Shown here: positions 47,847-58,090 of the stretch, in pieces
How the letters are laid out: the number at the start of each line of letters is the position of its first letter
Numbering within the stretch: position 1 is the first letter of the stretch
NCBI RefSeq assembly: GCF_000427425.1
Contig: NZ_KE386494.1
Span: 314,476 to 378,475, forward strand
Reading direction: 5' to 3'
Length of the DNA: 64,000 nucleotides
Origin: Caldanaerobius polysaccharolyticus DSM 13641
GTDB lineage: Bacteria; Bacillota; Thermoanaerobacteria; Thermoanaerobacterales; Caldanaerobiaceae
The notes under the pieces: generated by a model
Database searches by the model: none
Seen by the model: only the letters and a program-made list of their open reading frames with translations
Told to the model about the DNA's origin: nothing
Program-made: the position numbers and the translations under genes

Positions 47847-48137
47847 TTAACCTATAGCAGCCGGAGCTTGTGGGTAAACACTTACCTGCTTTTTATCCCT
47901 GCCTTTTCTCTCAAAAGAGACAAAGCCGTCTACCAAAGCAAATAGCGTATCATCTTTGCCTCTACCCACATTTACACCCGGATGTATTTTAGTACCCCTC
48001 TGCCTTACCAGTATATTCCCGGCTTTAACGTACTGGCCATCAGCTTTTTTGACACCTAACCTTTTAGATTCGCTGTCTCTACCGTTTCTAGAGCTTCCCA
48101 CGCCCTTTTTATGGGCAAAAAGCTGTAGATCCATCAT
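47847..48137 (-). CDS. rpmA: 50S ribosomal protein L27 with cleavable leader
   Basis: A 96-aa L27 ([20 protein letters not shown]). As in other Firmicutes it carries a short N-terminal extension, DLQLFA, before HKKG, which the Prp protease encoded just upstream must remove to free the tail that reaches the peptidyl-transferase centre. Two ATGs stand in tandem after AGGAGG; the first overlaps the prp stop in ATGA. Confidence 0.96.
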   Translation of the reverse strand: MMDLQLFAHKKGVGSSRNGRDSESKRLGVKKADGQYVKAGNILVRQRGTKIHPGVNVGRGKDDTLFALVDGFVSFERKGRDKKQVSVYPQAPAAIG

Positions 48138-48469
48138 CCTTCACACCTCCTATCCACAATTTTTACATATCTACTGTATTGACCTGCTATATCCTTAAGA
48201 CCTAATACCATGGTCTCAAGAATACCGTCCAGCTTAACTCTATCATCAGTGGAAACATTTATCACTTTCAGCGCGAAATTCCCCGGGCGAACAGATTCCT
48301 CAACCTTTGCCCCGGTAAGTTCTTTTACACCTAGTAAAGCCGTCTGCGCAATAGCAGAAACCGCTGCGCACACGATGTCTTTCCCGTAATCACTATAACC
48401 GGCATGCCCTGTTATCTCGCAATATACTATCTTACCTTGTCCATCTCTTTTAATCAAAATTTCTATCAT
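48134..48469 (-). CDS. prp: Ribosomal-processing cysteine protease Prp
   Basis: A 111-aa cysteine protease (YsxB family) that cuts the L27 N-terminal extension. The catalytic pair is visible as His22 in [14 protein letters not shown] and Cys34 in [13 protein letters not shown]. It lies between rplU and rpmA, the standard Firmicute order, and overlaps rpmA by 4 nt. Confidence 0.95.
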   Translation of the reverse strand: MIEILIKRDGQGKIVYCEITGHAGYSDYGKDIVCAAVSAIAQTALLGVKELTGAKVEESVRPGNFALKVINVSTDDRVKLDGILETMVLGLKDIAGQYSRYVKIVDRRCEG

Positions 48470-48474
48470 ATACC

Positions 48475-48786
48475 TTACGCTAGTATTTTCTGTATTTCCA
48501 CTCTTGTAAACAGCTGCCTGTGTCCTTTTTTCCTGCGGTAATTTTTCTTGGGCTTGTACTTAAAAACGATTATCTTTTTGCCCTTACCGTGCTCCAGTAC
48601 CTTAGCCTGGACCTTTGCAGCCTCCACATAAGGGCTGCCTACCTGTAAATTGCCATCTTTAGACACAGCCAAAACCTTGTCAAACTCCACTACATCATTG
48701 GGTTCAGCGTTGAGCTTCTCGATATCCAAAACGTCGCCTTCTTGAACCCTGTATTGCTTTCCACCTGTTTCGATTATCGCGTACAC
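48475..48786 (-). CDS. rplU: 50S ribosomal protein L21
   Basis: A 103-aa L21 ([36 protein letters not shown]). It is first in the rplU-prp-rpmA operon and preceded by a probable autoregulatory leader. Confidence 0.97.
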   Translation of the reverse strand: MYAIIETGGKQYRVQEGDVLDIEKLNAEPNDVVEFDKVLAVSKDGNLQVGSPYVEAAKVQAKVLEHGKGKKIIVFKYKPKKNYRRKKGHRQLFTRVEIQKILA

Positions 48787-48856
48787 CTTTCACACCTCCA
48801 AGTTCTATCTCGCCGTAGAAGGTGATGACAGACCTTCTCCGAGCGGCAACGCCATA
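48787..48856 (-). ncRNA. Probable L21 autoregulatory leader RNA
   Basis: The 70-nt leader can fold with GAAGGTCTGTCATCACCTTC as a central hairpin, flanked by GGCGTTGCCGCTCGG and ACGGCGAGATAGAAC. Position and layout fit the Firmicute L21 leader by which the protein represses its own mRNA. I judged this by eye only. Confidence 0.6.
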
Positions 48857-48885
48857 ATTCTATCATAAAGTAGGGATTATGTCAA
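48857..48885 (-). promoter_or_regulatory. Sigma-A promoter of the L21 operon inside folC
   Basis: TTGACA (48880-48885), 17 nt, TAGAAT (48857-48862), on the minus strand. The -35 and spacer encode the last residues of folC (FDIIPTL), so promoter and protein end share the same bases. Confidence 0.82.
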
Positions 48886-50161
48886 ACCTCAGTATCTCCC
48901 TTACATGCCCTATCAAGTACAGCGATCCACAAAACAGGACCATGTCATCTTTTCCTGCCAACTCTATAGCTCTGCGCACAGCCTGCCCTATATCCTCTAT
49001 TGCAGTTACCTGGCACTTTACCCTCATCTTTATCATCTCAGCTAACACGTCAGCATCCAATGCCCTGTAACTATCAGGCCTTGTAGCTATTACCACATCA
49101 GCGAAAGGCGCTATATTGTTAAGTATTCCGTCTACGTCCTTGTCTTTCAAAACCCCTATCACCAGTATTAAACGCTTATAAATAAACAAATCCTTTATAT
49201 TCTTTGCCAGCGTACTGGCTCCCTGAGGGTTGTGCGCTCCATCTATGACTATAAAGGGATGTTCTCTTAAAACCTCCAATCTGCCTGGCCATCTGGCGCA
49301 TTTCAGCCCTTCCAGCAACGCCTTTTCGCTTATACTTACGCCGTTTTTTTCCAGTGTCCATAGGGCCTCAATGGCAGTAGCAGCATTTAAGACCTGATGC
49401 ATACCCACCAGCCCTATTTCCACGTTTTTAAGGTGTTTGTAATCAAATACCTCTCCTGCGTGCGTGGCCTTTTTTACCCTCAGCGATGCCATGTCTACTT
49501 TTATGAGTCTCGCGGAAAGTTCACGGCAGCGCTCTTCTATGACAGCCATGGCCTCATCTTTTTGCGGATATGTAACTACCAAGCCGTTATTCCTTATTAT
49601 ACCTGCTTTTTCAAAGGCGATCTTCTCTATAGTATTGCCCAGGGTTTTCATGTGATCCATATCTATCGTCGTTATCACGGACACGTCCGTACGCTCTACA
49701 GAATTGGTGGCGTCAAACCTGCCTCCTAGCCCTACTTCCAGTACCGCTATGTCCACCTTTTGAATCTCATAGTATTTAAGGGCGATCGCCGTAATGAATT
49801 CAAACTCTGTAGGATGATTATAACCTTCTTTTACCATCTGCTCTGCCAGCGGTTTTACGTAATCCACCATTTTCACCAGATCACTATCAGGGATATTTTC
49901 ACCGTTTATGCGTATGCGCTCGTTAAAAACCTCCAGGTACGGCGATGTGTAAAGGCCAGTTTTATAACCTGCCGCCCTCAAGACGCTGTCAATCATGGCG
50001 CACGTAGAGCCTTTGCCGTTAGTGCCTGCTACATGGACGATCTTATAAGACCTGTCGGGATGACCCATCATTTCAAGCAGCTTTTTCATGTTCTCAAGGC
50101 CCAACTTTACCCCAAATTTAGATATGCTGTGTATATATGCTACAGCTTCCTCATAAGTCAT
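48863..50161 (-). CDS. folC: Folylpolyglutamate / dihydrofolate synthase
   Basis: Mur-ligase family enzyme of 432 aa adding glutamate to folates. ATP loop VAGTNGKGSTCAMIDSVLRA, folate segment YTSPYLEVFNERI, VLEVGLGGRFDATN, and late VIDGAHNPQGA. It follows the GNAT gene by 4 nt in the valS operon. Confidence 0.95.
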   Translation of the reverse strand: MTYEEAVAYIHSISKFGVKLGLENMKKLLEMMGHPDRSYKIVHVAGTNGKGSTCAMIDSVLRAAGYKTGLYTSPYLEVFNERIRINGENIPDSDLVKMVDYVKPLAEQMVKEGYNHPTEFEFITAIALKYYEIQKVDIAVLEVGLGGRFDATNSVERTDVSVITTIDMDHMKTLGNTIEKIAFEKAGIIRNNGLVVTYPQKDEAMAVIEERCRELSARLIKVDMASLRVKKATHAGEVFDYKHLKNVEIGLVGMHQVLNAATAIEALWTLEKNGVSISEKALLEGLKCARWPGRLEVLREHPFIVIDGAHNPQGASTLAKNIKDLFIYKRLILVIGVLKDKDVDGILNNIAPFADVVIATRPDSYRALDADVLAEMIKMRVKCQVTAIEDIGQAVRRAIELAGKDDMVLFCGSLYLIGHVREILRFDIIPTL

Positions 50162-50165
50162 TTTC

Positions 50166-50717
50166 TCACCTCGTCAAAAATTTCCCCATCATTATCTCAT
50201 CTACGTACATGCCTTCTATTATAAATTGCCTCCTCCTTACACCTTCCTCCTCAAATCCAAACTTCTTATACAGGTGTATTGCCTTTTCATTGGTGCTGAA
50301 TACGCTGAGGCAGAGTTTTTCGTACCCATGGGTACAAGCCCAGCGAATAGCATACTCCAAAAGCCTGCTGCCGATCTTCTGATCCCTATACTCTTTTTTC
50401 ACGCTGATTCCAATCTCTCCTACGTGCTGCACCTTAGGGGATCTGCCACCGTAATACCTAAAAAGGGTAAGACACCCTACGATGTCATTACCCTTTGCAG
50501 CCACAAAAATCATGTCCTTTTTTCTGTCCAATCGCTTGATAAAAGAGCGTTCTTCCTCTTCCGTCCATGGGAAATGTTCGGTTACAGTAAATACTTTTTC
50601 GCTGCCCACGTTTTGCATAACCTCAATGATACCTCTGGCATCACAGGGCTTTACCTCTCTTATGACTACTTCCTGTGTATCAGGACCTTTTTTGAAGAAG
50701 GCGAAGATAGACGTCAT
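50166..50717 (-). CDS. GNAT-family N-acetyltransferase
   Basis: A 183-aa acetyltransferase with the GNAT core: [20 protein letters not shown], where the Q/R-x-x-G loop binds acetyl-CoA, then [20 protein letters not shown]. It resembles RimJ/RimL-type protein or small-molecule acetyltransferases; the acceptor is unknown. Its start overlaps the valS stop by 4 nt. Confidence 0.88.
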   Translation of the reverse strand: MTSIFAFFKKGPDTQEVVIREVKPCDARGIIEVMQNVGSEKVFTVTEHFPWTEEEERSFIKRLDRKKDMIFVAAKGNDIVGCLTLFRYYGGRSPKVQHVGEIGISVKKEYRDQKIGSRLLEYAIRWACTHGYEKLCLSVFSTNEKAIHLYKKFGFEEEGVRRRQFIIEGMYVDEIMMGKFLTR

Positions 50718-53338
50718 CTTTCCAGTTCACTTATCCTCTCTTTCAAATTATACCACATATTTTTATACTTCTGATACTTTTCTTTTTCCGCATCCACCAC
50801 ATTCTTTGGTGCCTTGCTCAAAAAACCCTGATTTGACAAAAGCTTCTCGGATCGAGCTATCTCTTTTTCTACATCGCTCAATTCCTTTTTCAACCTTTCC
50901 AGCTCCTGAGATATATCTATTAAATCCTCAAGGGGTATATATATCCTGCCTCCTTCAAACACAGCTGTCATGGTTTTTTCTGGAGCTTTATCACTAAATA
51001 TTATATCACTGACACCGGCCAATTTCATGATGTAATCTTTGCAATCCATTAACAATTCGCTTGCGTTTTCGTCGGCATCTACGATAGCCTTAACTCTTTT
51101 AGAAGGTGGAACATTTACCTGCGCCTTTATATTCCTTATCTCCTTCACCACATCCATCAAAATACCTATGGCATCAGCTTCTCTTTCAAATATCAGCTCG
51201 TCGCTGTGCTCAGGCCATTGAGCCCTCATGATAGTCTCTCCCTGGTGAGGTATGTTAAGCCATATCTCTTCAGTAATAAAGGGCATAAAAGGATGTAGTA
51301 ACCTTAATGTGTTATCCAGCACGTAACGCAGTACATCCCGTGTAACTTCAGCCCTATCGTCATCGTATGCCATGTTCACTTTAGCCAGCTCGATATACCA
51401 ATCACAGTATTCGTTCCAAACAAATGTATAGAGTTTTTGAGCAGCTACACCCAGCTCAAACTTTTCGAGGTTTTCGGTTACTTCCAGCACTAGCTGATTG
51501 TACCGGTGAAGTATCCACTTATCAATTATACCCAGTTTACTGACATCAGGTATCCTGACAGGTCTATCGCCTATATTCAAAAGCACAAATCGGGACGCGT
51601 TCCACAGCTTGTTGGCAAAATTGCGGCTGGCCTCTACCCTATCGTAGCTAAAACGCATGTCATTGCCCGGGGAATTATTGGTGGCAAGGGTAAACCTCAA
51701 AGTATCAGCGCCGTATTTTTCTATGACATCAAGGGGATCGATGCCGTTGCCCAAAGATTTGCTCATTTTCCTGCCTTTCTCATCCCTCACCAACCCGTGA
51801 ATAAAAACGTACTCAAAAGGCGGTTTGCCCATAAACTCTAACCCCATGAATATCATCCTGGCCACCCAGAAAAATATGATGTCATATCCCGTTACCAGCA
51901 CATTGGTGGGGTAAAAATACTCGAGGTCATCAGTATCCTCTGGCCAACCCAGCGTGGAAAAAGGCCAAAGAGCAGAGCTAAACCATGTATCCAGCACATC
52001 TTCATCCTGATGTATTTCCCTGCTGCCACAGTTTTCACATACTTCAACGTCTTCTATAGACACAGTAGTGTGGCCGCAAGCATCGCAGTACCATGCCGGT
52101 ATCCGGTGACCCCACCACAGCTGCCTTGATATACACCAGTCTTTAATGTTTTCAAGCCAGTTTATATATACCTTTGAGAACCTGTCGGGCACAAACTTAA
52201 CCTGTCCTTCTTTGACCACTTTGAGCGCAGGCTCTGCCAGCGGCTTCATAGACACAAACCACTGCTTGGATATCAAAGGCTCTACCACTGTATGGCACCT
52301 ATAGCAATGCCCTACATTGTGCACGTGATCTTCCACTTTTACAAGATAGCCTTCCTGCTCCAGCATCTTTACGATTTTTTCCCTGGCTTCATACCTATCC
52401 ATGCCGGCAAACTGGCCAGCGATTTCCGTCATACGCCCATCGTCACCGATGACCTTTATAGCTTCTAAATCATGGCGCAAACCTACCTCAAAATCGTTGG
52501 GATCATGGGCCGGCGTAATCTTAACTGCCCCTGTACCGAATTCCCTTTCCACGTATTCATCAGAAATCAGGGGTATTTCTCTTCCTACAATAGGCAATAT
52601 CAGGGTTTTACCTATCATGTCTTTGTACCTGCCGTCCTCCGGATGAACCGCTACCGCTGTATCGCCCAACATGGTCTCAGGCCTGGTGGTAGCTATCGTA
52701 ACGCTTCCCGATCCGTCTTTGAAAGGGTATCTTATGTACCAGAGGTGACCTTTTTCTTCTTCATACTCTACTTCTGCATCGGAAAGGGCCGTATTGCAAT
52801 CAGGACACCAGTTTATTATCCTGTCGCCTCTATAGATTAGCCCTTTTTTGTACAGTCGGTAGAAAACCTCCCTCACAGCACGGGAACAGCGCTCATCCAT
52901 GGTAAACCTTTCGCGGGTCCAATCACATGAACTGCCCAGCTTTTTAAGCTGTTCCAGAATCCTGCTCCCGTATTTTTCTTTCCACTTCCAGGCCCTCTCC
53001 AGAAATCCCTCCCGGCCTAGATCAAATTTCGTAAGCCCCTCTTCTCTCAGCTGTTCGACAATTTTCACCTCTGTAGCTATGCTGGCGTGATCTGTGCCTG
53101 GCAACCACAGCACGTTGTAACCCTGCATCCTTCTCCACCTTACGAGCACATCCTGCAGGGTATTGTCTATGGCATGGCCCATGTGCAGGTAACCGGTTAT
53201 ATTGGGAGGCGGCATCACAATCGTAAATGGCTTTTTGCTTTTGTCTACAGAAGCAGTAAAATAACCGTTGTCAACCCAGTTTTTATACAGCCTATCTTCA
53301 AAACTCGATGGGTCATAGGTCTTTGGCAATTCCTTCAT
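50714..53338 (-). CDS. valS: Valyl-tRNA synthetase
   Basis: Class I synthetase of 874 aa: HIGH motif in [21 protein letters not shown] motif in [16 protein letters not shown], editing domain with [19 protein letters not shown], and the C-terminal coiled coil ([20 protein letters not shown]) typical of ValRS. It is preceded by a Val-specific T-box leader. Confidence 0.97.
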   Translation of the reverse strand: MKELPKTYDPSSFEDRLYKNWVDNGYFTASVDKSKKPFTIVMPPPNITGYLHMGHAIDNTLQDVLVRWRRMQGYNVLWLPGTDHASIATEVKIVEQLREEGLTKFDLGREGFLERAWKWKEKYGSRILEQLKKLGSSCDWTRERFTMDERCSRAVREVFYRLYKKGLIYRGDRIINWCPDCNTALSDAEVEYEEEKGHLWYIRYPFKDGSGSVTIATTRPETMLGDTAVAVHPEDGRYKDMIGKTLILPIVGREIPLISDEYVEREFGTGAVKITPAHDPNDFEVGLRHDLEAIKVIGDDGRMTEIAGQFAGMDRYEAREKIVKMLEQEGYLVKVEDHVHNVGHCYRCHTVVEPLISKQWFVSMKPLAEPALKVVKEGQVKFVPDRFSKVYINWLENIKDWCISRQLWWGHRIPAWYCDACGHTTVSIEDVEVCENCGSREIHQDEDVLDTWFSSALWPFSTLGWPEDTDDLEYFYPTNVLVTGYDIIFFWVARMIFMGLEFMGKPPFEYVFIHGLVRDEKGRKMSKSLGNGIDPLDVIEKYGADTLRFTLATNNSPGNDMRFSYDRVEASRNFANKLWNASRFVLLNIGDRPVRIPDVSKLGIIDKWILHRYNQLVLEVTENLEKFELGVAAQKLYTFVWNEYCDWYIELAKVNMAYDDDRAEVTRDVLRYVLDNTLRLLHPFMPFITEEIWLNIPHQGETIMRAQWPEHSDELIFEREADAIGILMDVVKEIRNIKAQVNVPPSKRVKAIVDADENASELLMDCKDYIMKLAGVSDIIFSDKAPEKTMTAVFEGGRIYIPLEDLIDISQELERLKKELSDVEKEIARSEKLLSNQGFLSKAPKNVVDAEKEKYQKYKNMWYNLKERISELER

Positions 53339-53377
53339 CCTAATACCTCCATAATAGCATTCTCTATCTATAATATT

Positions 53378-53580
53378 AAAAAAGCCTTCGCACTAAGGGC
53401 GAAAGGCTCCGCGGTACCACCTTATTTCCATCAAGGCGCTCTTTAGCGATAACGGGCATACCCGAAAAGCTCCTGAGCTACCTTCAGCGGCCGTTCTTAA
53501 GAAAGCCTTTCAGCCTGCGAGCTTTCCTCTCTTTTAAGCCGATACCGCTTACTCCTCTCATTCATCGCCGCTAACCTTTT
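53378..53580 (-). ncRNA. T-box leader of valS
   Basis: The minus strand has the T-box GGTGGTACCGCG (53410-53421) and a terminator stem AGCCTTTCGC/GCGAAGGCT with T-run (53378-53408). The specifier region GCTGAAGGTAGCTC presents GTA (53479-53481), a valine codon. Uncharged tRNA-Val would relieve termination. Confidence 0.92.
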
Positions 53581-53632
53581 TATATATTCATATAATATAC
53601 TAAAAACTGAACAAATGTCAATACAATGCAAT

Positions 53633-53675
53633 AAAAAAACGCGCGATTGATTCCCTCTAAGGGGATCATTCGCGC
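53633..53675 (-). terminator. Terminator after hcp
   Basis: On the minus strand GCGCGAATGATCCCC pairs with GGGAATCAATCGCGC (a few mismatches), followed by seven T. It lies 10 nt beyond the hcp stop. Confidence 0.85.
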
Positions 53676-53685
53676 TATCCAATCC

Positions 53686-55329
53686 TTACGCGCCCATAAA
53701 CATCTTGATATCATCGTCTACGTTGGTTATCCCGCCTATGCCAAACTTATCTACCAACACTTTTGCCACATTAGGCGAAAGGAATGCCGGCAATGTGGGA
53801 CCCAGATGGATATTCTTTACACCCAGGTACAGAAGAGCCAAAAGCACGATTACGGCTTTTTGTTCATACCATGCGATATTGTAGGATATAGGCAGTTTAT
53901 TTACGTCATCCAGGCCAAATACTTCTTTCAACTTTAATGCGATAACAGCCAGCGAATACGAATCATTGCACTGACCTGCATCCAGTACCCTGGGTATCCC
54001 ATTGATGTCTCCAAGGCCCAGCTTGTTGTACCTGTATTTTGCGCAGCCCGCTGTAAGGATCACAGTATCTTCAGGCAACGCCTTGGCAAAATCCGTATAA
54101 TACTGTCTGCTCTTCATCCTGCCGTCGCAACCTGCCATTACGAAAAACCTCTTTATAGCGCCCGACTTAACAGCTTCCACTATTTTATCCGCCAGGCTCA
54201 GTACCTGATTGTGAGCAAACCCTCCGACGATCTCTCCTGTCTCTATTTCCACAGGAGGCTTACATCTTTTGGCATGCTCTATTATCTCCGAGAAATCCTT
54301 CTTTCCATCAGGTCCCACTGGAATATGCTTTACACCTTCAAATCCCACAACGCCTGTGGTGTAAAGCCTGTCCTTGTAAGAGTCTCTAGGCGGTATCATA
54401 CAATTGGTGGTCATCAATATGGGACCGTTAAAGCTCTCAAACTCTTTATCCTGTTGCCACCAGGCGTTACCGTAATTACCCGCAAAATGAGAGTATTTCT
54501 TAAAAGCGGGGTAATAGTGAGCAGGCAACATTTCACCATGGGTGTACACGTCTACACCTGTGCCCTCAGTCTGTTTTAACAATTCTTCGAGATCTTTTAA
54601 GTCATGCCCGCTTATGAGGATACCCGGATTTTTCCTCACACCTATGTTCACTTTTGTGATCTCGGGATGGCCATAAGTAGAGGTATTGGCTTTATCCAGC
54701 AAAGCCATGACATCAACGCCGTGTTTGCCCGTCTCCATAGCCAAAGCTACCAGATCGTCCGCTGACAGGGTATCGTCTACCGTGGCAGCCAATGCCTTCT
54801 CCATGAATTCAAACAAGCTGTCATCTTTATAGCCCAGGGCATAAGCATGATATGCGTAAGCTGCCATACCTTTGACGCCATAGGTTATAAGCTCCCTTAA
54901 TGACCTTATGTCTTCATCCTGAGTAGACAATACGCCTACCTGTGCGGCCTTTGCGTAAAGATCCTCGTCGCTCTTTGGGCTCCATCTGGTGGAATCATGT
55001 AAACCATCTACTCTGACGCCAGCCTGTACCAGCTTCTCTTTTATTTCGTCTCTTATAGCAAGCGCCTCTTTTATTTTTTCTACAAAGTAATTTTTGTCGA
55101 AGTTTACGTTGGTTACCGTAGAGAAAAGCCCGTCAATCAAGAATTTATCCGTTTTCTCCTCAGCTACTCCTTTTTCCCTCGCCTTGACATTGCATATAGC
55201 TATGCCTTTCAAGGTGTAAACCAGCAAATCCTGAAGTTTTGCCACATCTTCAGTTTTGCCGCATACCCCTCGCAGTGTACAGCCAACCCCTTTAGACGTC
55301 TCCTGGCATTGATAACAAAACATACTCAT
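53686..55329 (-). CDS. hcp: Hydroxylamine reductase / hybrid cluster protein
   Basis: A 547-aa anaerobic Fe-S protein linked to nitric oxide or hydroxylamine stress. The N-terminal cluster motif is CYQCQET..GC..RGVC (Cys5, 8, 17, 23 from the ATG at 55329). The hybrid-cluster ligands lie in later segments such as [46 protein letters not shown] and [11 protein letters not shown]. The ATG is nine bases after GGAGGGG. A CRP/FNR-type dyad stands about 80 nt upstream. Confidence 0.96.
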   Translation of the reverse strand: MSMFCYQCQETSKGVGCTLRGVCGKTEDVAKLQDLLVYTLKGIAICNVKAREKGVAEEKTDKFLIDGLFSTVTNVNFDKNYFVEKIKEALAIRDEIKEKLVQAGVRVDGLHDSTRWSPKSDEDLYAKAAQVGVLSTQDEDIRSLRELITYGVKGMAAYAYHAYALGYKDDSLFEFMEKALAATVDDTLSADDLVALAMETGKHGVDVMALLDKANTSTYGHPEITKVNIGVRKNPGILISGHDLKDLEELLKQTEGTGVDVYTHGEMLPAHYYPAFKKYSHFAGNYGNAWWQQDKEFESFNGPILMTTNCMIPPRDSYKDRLYTTGVVGFEGVKHIPVGPDGKKDFSEIIEHAKRCKPPVEIETGEIVGGFAHNQVLSLADKIVEAVKSGAIKRFFVMAGCDGRMKSRQYYTDFAKALPEDTVILTAGCAKYRYNKLGLGDINGIPRVLDAGQCNDSYSLAVIALKLKEVFGLDDVNKLPISYNIAWYEQKAVIVLLALLYLGVKNIHLGPTLPAFLSPNVAKVLVDKFGIGGITNVDDDIKMFMGA

Positions 55330-55367
55330 CTTCAATTTCCCCTCCTACATCACTAAATCAAATTACA

Positions 55368-55416
55368 CATAATAAGATAAACTAAAAAAACGCATTTTTC
55401 TGTGATAAACATCACA
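55368..55416 (-). promoter_or_regulatory. CRP/FNR-type site and -10 of hcp
   Basis: TGTGATGTTTATCACA (55401-55416) is a perfect CRP/FNR-family dyad. Downstream, TATCTT (55374-55379) can serve as -10, which puts the dyad near -41.5, the class II activator position. An HcpR-like regulator is suggested; none is encoded in this window. The dyad can also pair with TCTGTGA upstream as a weak hairpin after zwf. Confidence 0.6.
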
Positions 55417-55418
55417 TT

Positions 55419-56930
55419 TCACAGATCAGTATGCCCTCCAACGCCCTGGGGTGTGACGTTCCACCACTTAAATCCGTCTTTTTTAAGCAATTCATTGGCA
55501 GCCTCAGGCCCCCATGTACCCGACGGGTAGATCAGTACGTCGTCGTTTCTGCCATGCCACGCCTCTACAATGCTGTCCACAAAACGCCAGGAACTTTCTA
55601 TTTCATCCCAACGGGTAAAAAGGGTAGAATCCCCCCTCATCACATCGTACAATAACCTCTCGTAAGCCTCTGGAGAATTATTGTACAGCGCGCAGTTCTG
55701 GCAGAAATCCATATGGACAGGTATTATACTGTATTTTTGCCCTGGCTTTTTGGCGTTAAACTGAAGGTAAACACCTTCTCGGGGTTGTATCCATATGACC
55801 AGGAGATTGGGCTCAAGAGGCCCATACTCTTTGAAGTACAATATACCTGGCAATTGCTTAAATTGAATTACGATTTTGGCTGATCTGTCAGCTAATCGTT
55901 TGCCAGTCCTCAGGTAAAAAGGTACTCCAGCCCAGCGAAAATTGTCCACATGTACTTTAAGGGCCACAAAGGTCTCTGTATTGGAATCAGGAGATACCCG
56001 TTCTTCTTGCCTGTACGCCACCACAGGTTTTCCATCGACAAAGCCTTTGCCGTATTGCCCTCTTACCACCGAATCCATCACGGTCTCTCTAGTAATGGAC
56101 CTCAACGATTTCAAAACCTTGACCTTCTCATCCCTTATAGAGTCAGTGGTAAGGTCCACAGGAGGCTCCATAGCGATTAGTGATAAAAGTTGAAGCATAT
56201 GGCTCTGTACCATATCCCTCAACGCCCCTGCTCTTTCGTAGTAATCCCCTCTGTTTTCCACGCCCACCGTCTCATCGATGCTGATCTGAACATTGTCTAT
56301 ATACCTGTTGTTCCATATGGGTTCAAAAAGGCCGTTGGCAAACCGTATAACCATTATATTCTGTAGCATTTCTTTTCCCAGATAATGATCGATCCTGTAT
56401 ATATGGCTTTCATCAAAAACCTGGGAAAGCTTATGATTTAAATAGTGCGCAGATTTCAGATCCCTGCCAAAGGGTTTTTCTATCACCACCCGCTGCCAGC
56501 ATTTATCGTTCTTTGCCATGTCGTGAGCGTATAACTGTCCTGCTATGACTTCAAAGTACTCAGGAGCTACCGCCAGGTAATATACCCTGTTACCCCCTGT
56601 ATGGTAATTTGTATCCAATCTATCTAAAAAAGCTTTTAATGATCTATACCCCTGGTCATCGTGAAATTCAGATTTTTTGTAGTAAATCCTTTGTGCTAAA
56701 ACACTCCATTTTTCATCGTCGATAGATTTTCGGGAAAAATTTGCAACAGCCTCTCTGGCTAGATTTCTATACACCTCGTGGCTGTAGTCTCTTCTGCCCA
56801 CCGCCACTACTGCAAAATTTTCAGGTAAAAGGCCATCCGTATACAGATTGTAAATAGCCGGCAATAATTTTCTCCGCGTGAGATCCCCTGTGCCCCCAAA
56901 TATAACCATAATGCAGGACATATCGGCCAT
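55419..56930 (-). CDS. zwf: Glucose-6-phosphate 1-dehydrogenase
   Basis: A 503-aa enzyme oxidising glucose 6-phosphate to 6-phosphogluconolactone with NADP. It has IFGGTGDLTRRKLLPA (dinucleotide loop), VIEKPFGRD and RIDHYLGKEMLQN with the catalytic His. The ATG follows GAGGTGATT. It makes NADPH and pentose phosphates. There is no gnd or pgl neighbour here. Confidence 0.96.
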   Translation of the reverse strand: MADMSCIMVIFGGTGDLTRRKLLPAIYNLYTDGLLPENFAVVAVGRRDYSHEVYRNLAREAVANFSRKSIDDEKWSVLAQRIYYKKSEFHDDQGYRSLKAFLDRLDTNYHTGGNRVYYLAVAPEYFEVIAGQLYAHDMAKNDKCWQRVVIEKPFGRDLKSAHYLNHKLSQVFDESHIYRIDHYLGKEMLQNIMVIRFANGLFEPIWNNRYIDNVQISIDETVGVENRGDYYERAGALRDMVQSHMLQLLSLIAMEPPVDLTTDSIRDEKVKVLKSLRSITRETVMDSVVRGQYGKGFVDGKPVVAYRQEERVSPDSNTETFVALKVHVDNFRWAGVPFYLRTGKRLADRSAKIVIQFKQLPGILYFKEYGPLEPNLLVIWIQPREGVYLQFNAKKPGQKYSIIPVHMDFCQNCALYNNSPEAYERLLYDVMRGDSTLFTRWDEIESSWRFVDSIVEAWHGRNDDVLIYPSGTWGPEAANELLKKDGFKWWNVTPQGVGGHTDL

Positions 56931-56964
56931 AGAATCACCTCTTGTGTAGCGTTGCTCTGATAAA

Positions 56965-57486
56965 TCACTTGATGGTCATGTAAAATTTCTTTGCGTAATT
57001 GACCAATGCTACAATGGTCATAACTATAGCCGTAATCATCAAATAAATAGCATAAGGTATCTTCACCACCACAGCCACCACGGCTATATAAAATACCACT
57101 GTAGCCATTTTGCCGAACTTATCTGCTTTAATAGCAGACTTTCTCTTACCATATAAAAACGCTGCACCTGCCACCATTATAACTTCTTTTATAACGACGA
57201 TAAAAAGGATAGGAAAGGGAATTAAATTTTTTGCCGCCAGAGAAAACAGTACGGTCACCAGCATGAGCTTATCTGCCAGGGGATCTGCCAGCGTTCCAAA
57301 CTTCGTTACAAAACCGTACCTTCGGGCAACCATGCCATCAACCACATCGGTTATTCCTGCTAGTAAAAAGACTAAAAGCGCGTAAAAGGCGCTGTTGCCT
57401 TTAGAGAAAAAAAAGACCGCAATATAAACAGGGACCAGTAACATGCGAAAAATCGTCAGCGCGTTAGGGATGTGCCTTAACATCAT
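56965..57486 (-). CDS. pgsA: CDP-alcohol phosphatidyltransferase (PgsA type)
   Basis: A 173-aa membrane enzyme, several hydrophobic helices. The catalytic motif is visible as DGMVARRYGFVTKFGTLADP plus LADK, the DG..AR...G...D...D pattern. It probably makes phosphatidylglycerol phosphate from CDP-diacylglycerol. Its start overlaps the stop of the YkuK-like gene by 4 nt. Confidence 0.93.
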   Translation of the reverse strand: MMLRHIPNALTIFRMLLVPVYIAVFFFSKGNSAFYALLVFLLAGITDVVDGMVARRYGFVTKFGTLADPLADKLMLVTVLFSLAAKNLIPFPILFIVVIKEVIMVAGAAFLYGKRKSAIKADKFGKMATVVFYIAVVAVVVKIPYAIYLMITAIVMTIVALVNYAKKFYMTIK

Positions 57487-57971
57487 ATAGCGTACTTTGA
57501 ATGCTTATCCGCTACCTTACTGGCCCCGTACGCGTCAGGCTTTACGTGAGGCAAAAATCCGCACCCTGTCACCATGCTTACAACCTCTTTCACAATGTCC
57601 CTGGTCTTGCCCTTCTCACCTACATCCAGGTGAATTTCCACGTTCATGTACTCGTACCCTTTCTGTGAGATAATCTCGTATACCTGATTAGCAACGTCAA
57701 GGCTGTACGTCGCCTCCATTACAATCCTCTGGCGCAGGGAATTTACTTTCTTATTAAAAAACCTCCTGTAATAGTACCTCGCTCCCTTACCTTTCCTGTA
57801 AATAATTATCGCTGTGACAAAACACACGTTGTTACCAGGCTGAGAATCTGTACCTATAATAAGGGTGTATTCACTTTTGTCGTCTTCTTTTATAAACCCA
57901 ATTATATCATTGCAAAGTTCATCTAAATTCATACGACCTCTGGTAGGACTAATAAACTGCAACAAACCCAT
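57483..57971 (-). CDS. YkuK-like DUF458 protein (RNase H-like fold)
   Basis: A 162-aa member of the DUF458 family, thought to have an RNase H-like fold, with the acidic segments YTLIIGTDSQPGNNVCFVTA and VEIHLDVGEKGKTRDIVKEV. The biochemical role is not established; links to sporulation or nucleic-acid processing exist only by homology. It heads a short operon with pgsA. Confidence 0.85.
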   Translation of the reverse strand: MGLLQFISPTRGRMNLDELCNDIIGFIKEDDKSEYTLIIGTDSQPGNNVCFVTAIIIYRKGKGARYYYRRFFNKKVNSLRQRIVMEATYSLDVANQVYEIISQKGYEYMNVEIHLDVGEKGKTRDIVKEVVSMVTGCGFLPHVKPDAYGASKVADKHSKYAI

Positions 57972-58058
57972 CCCCTTTATCAGTTCTATTACTAACTCTA
58001 TTACTAATATTAATACAATTTTTAAAAATTGTAAATCAATAATTTCACTTCACATAAT

Positions 58059-58090
58059 AAAAAGGGAATCTCCTGTGAGATCCCCCCTTT
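58059..58090 (-). terminator. Terminator after DUF362 gene
   Basis: On the minus strand GGGGGGATCTC pairs with GAGATTCCC around a short loop and a T-run follows. The stem starts at the gene's stop codon. Confidence 0.8.

Noticed and set aside
49760-50224. Plus frame of 154 codons over folC
   Set aside because: Antisense shadow of folC; composition is not protein-like.
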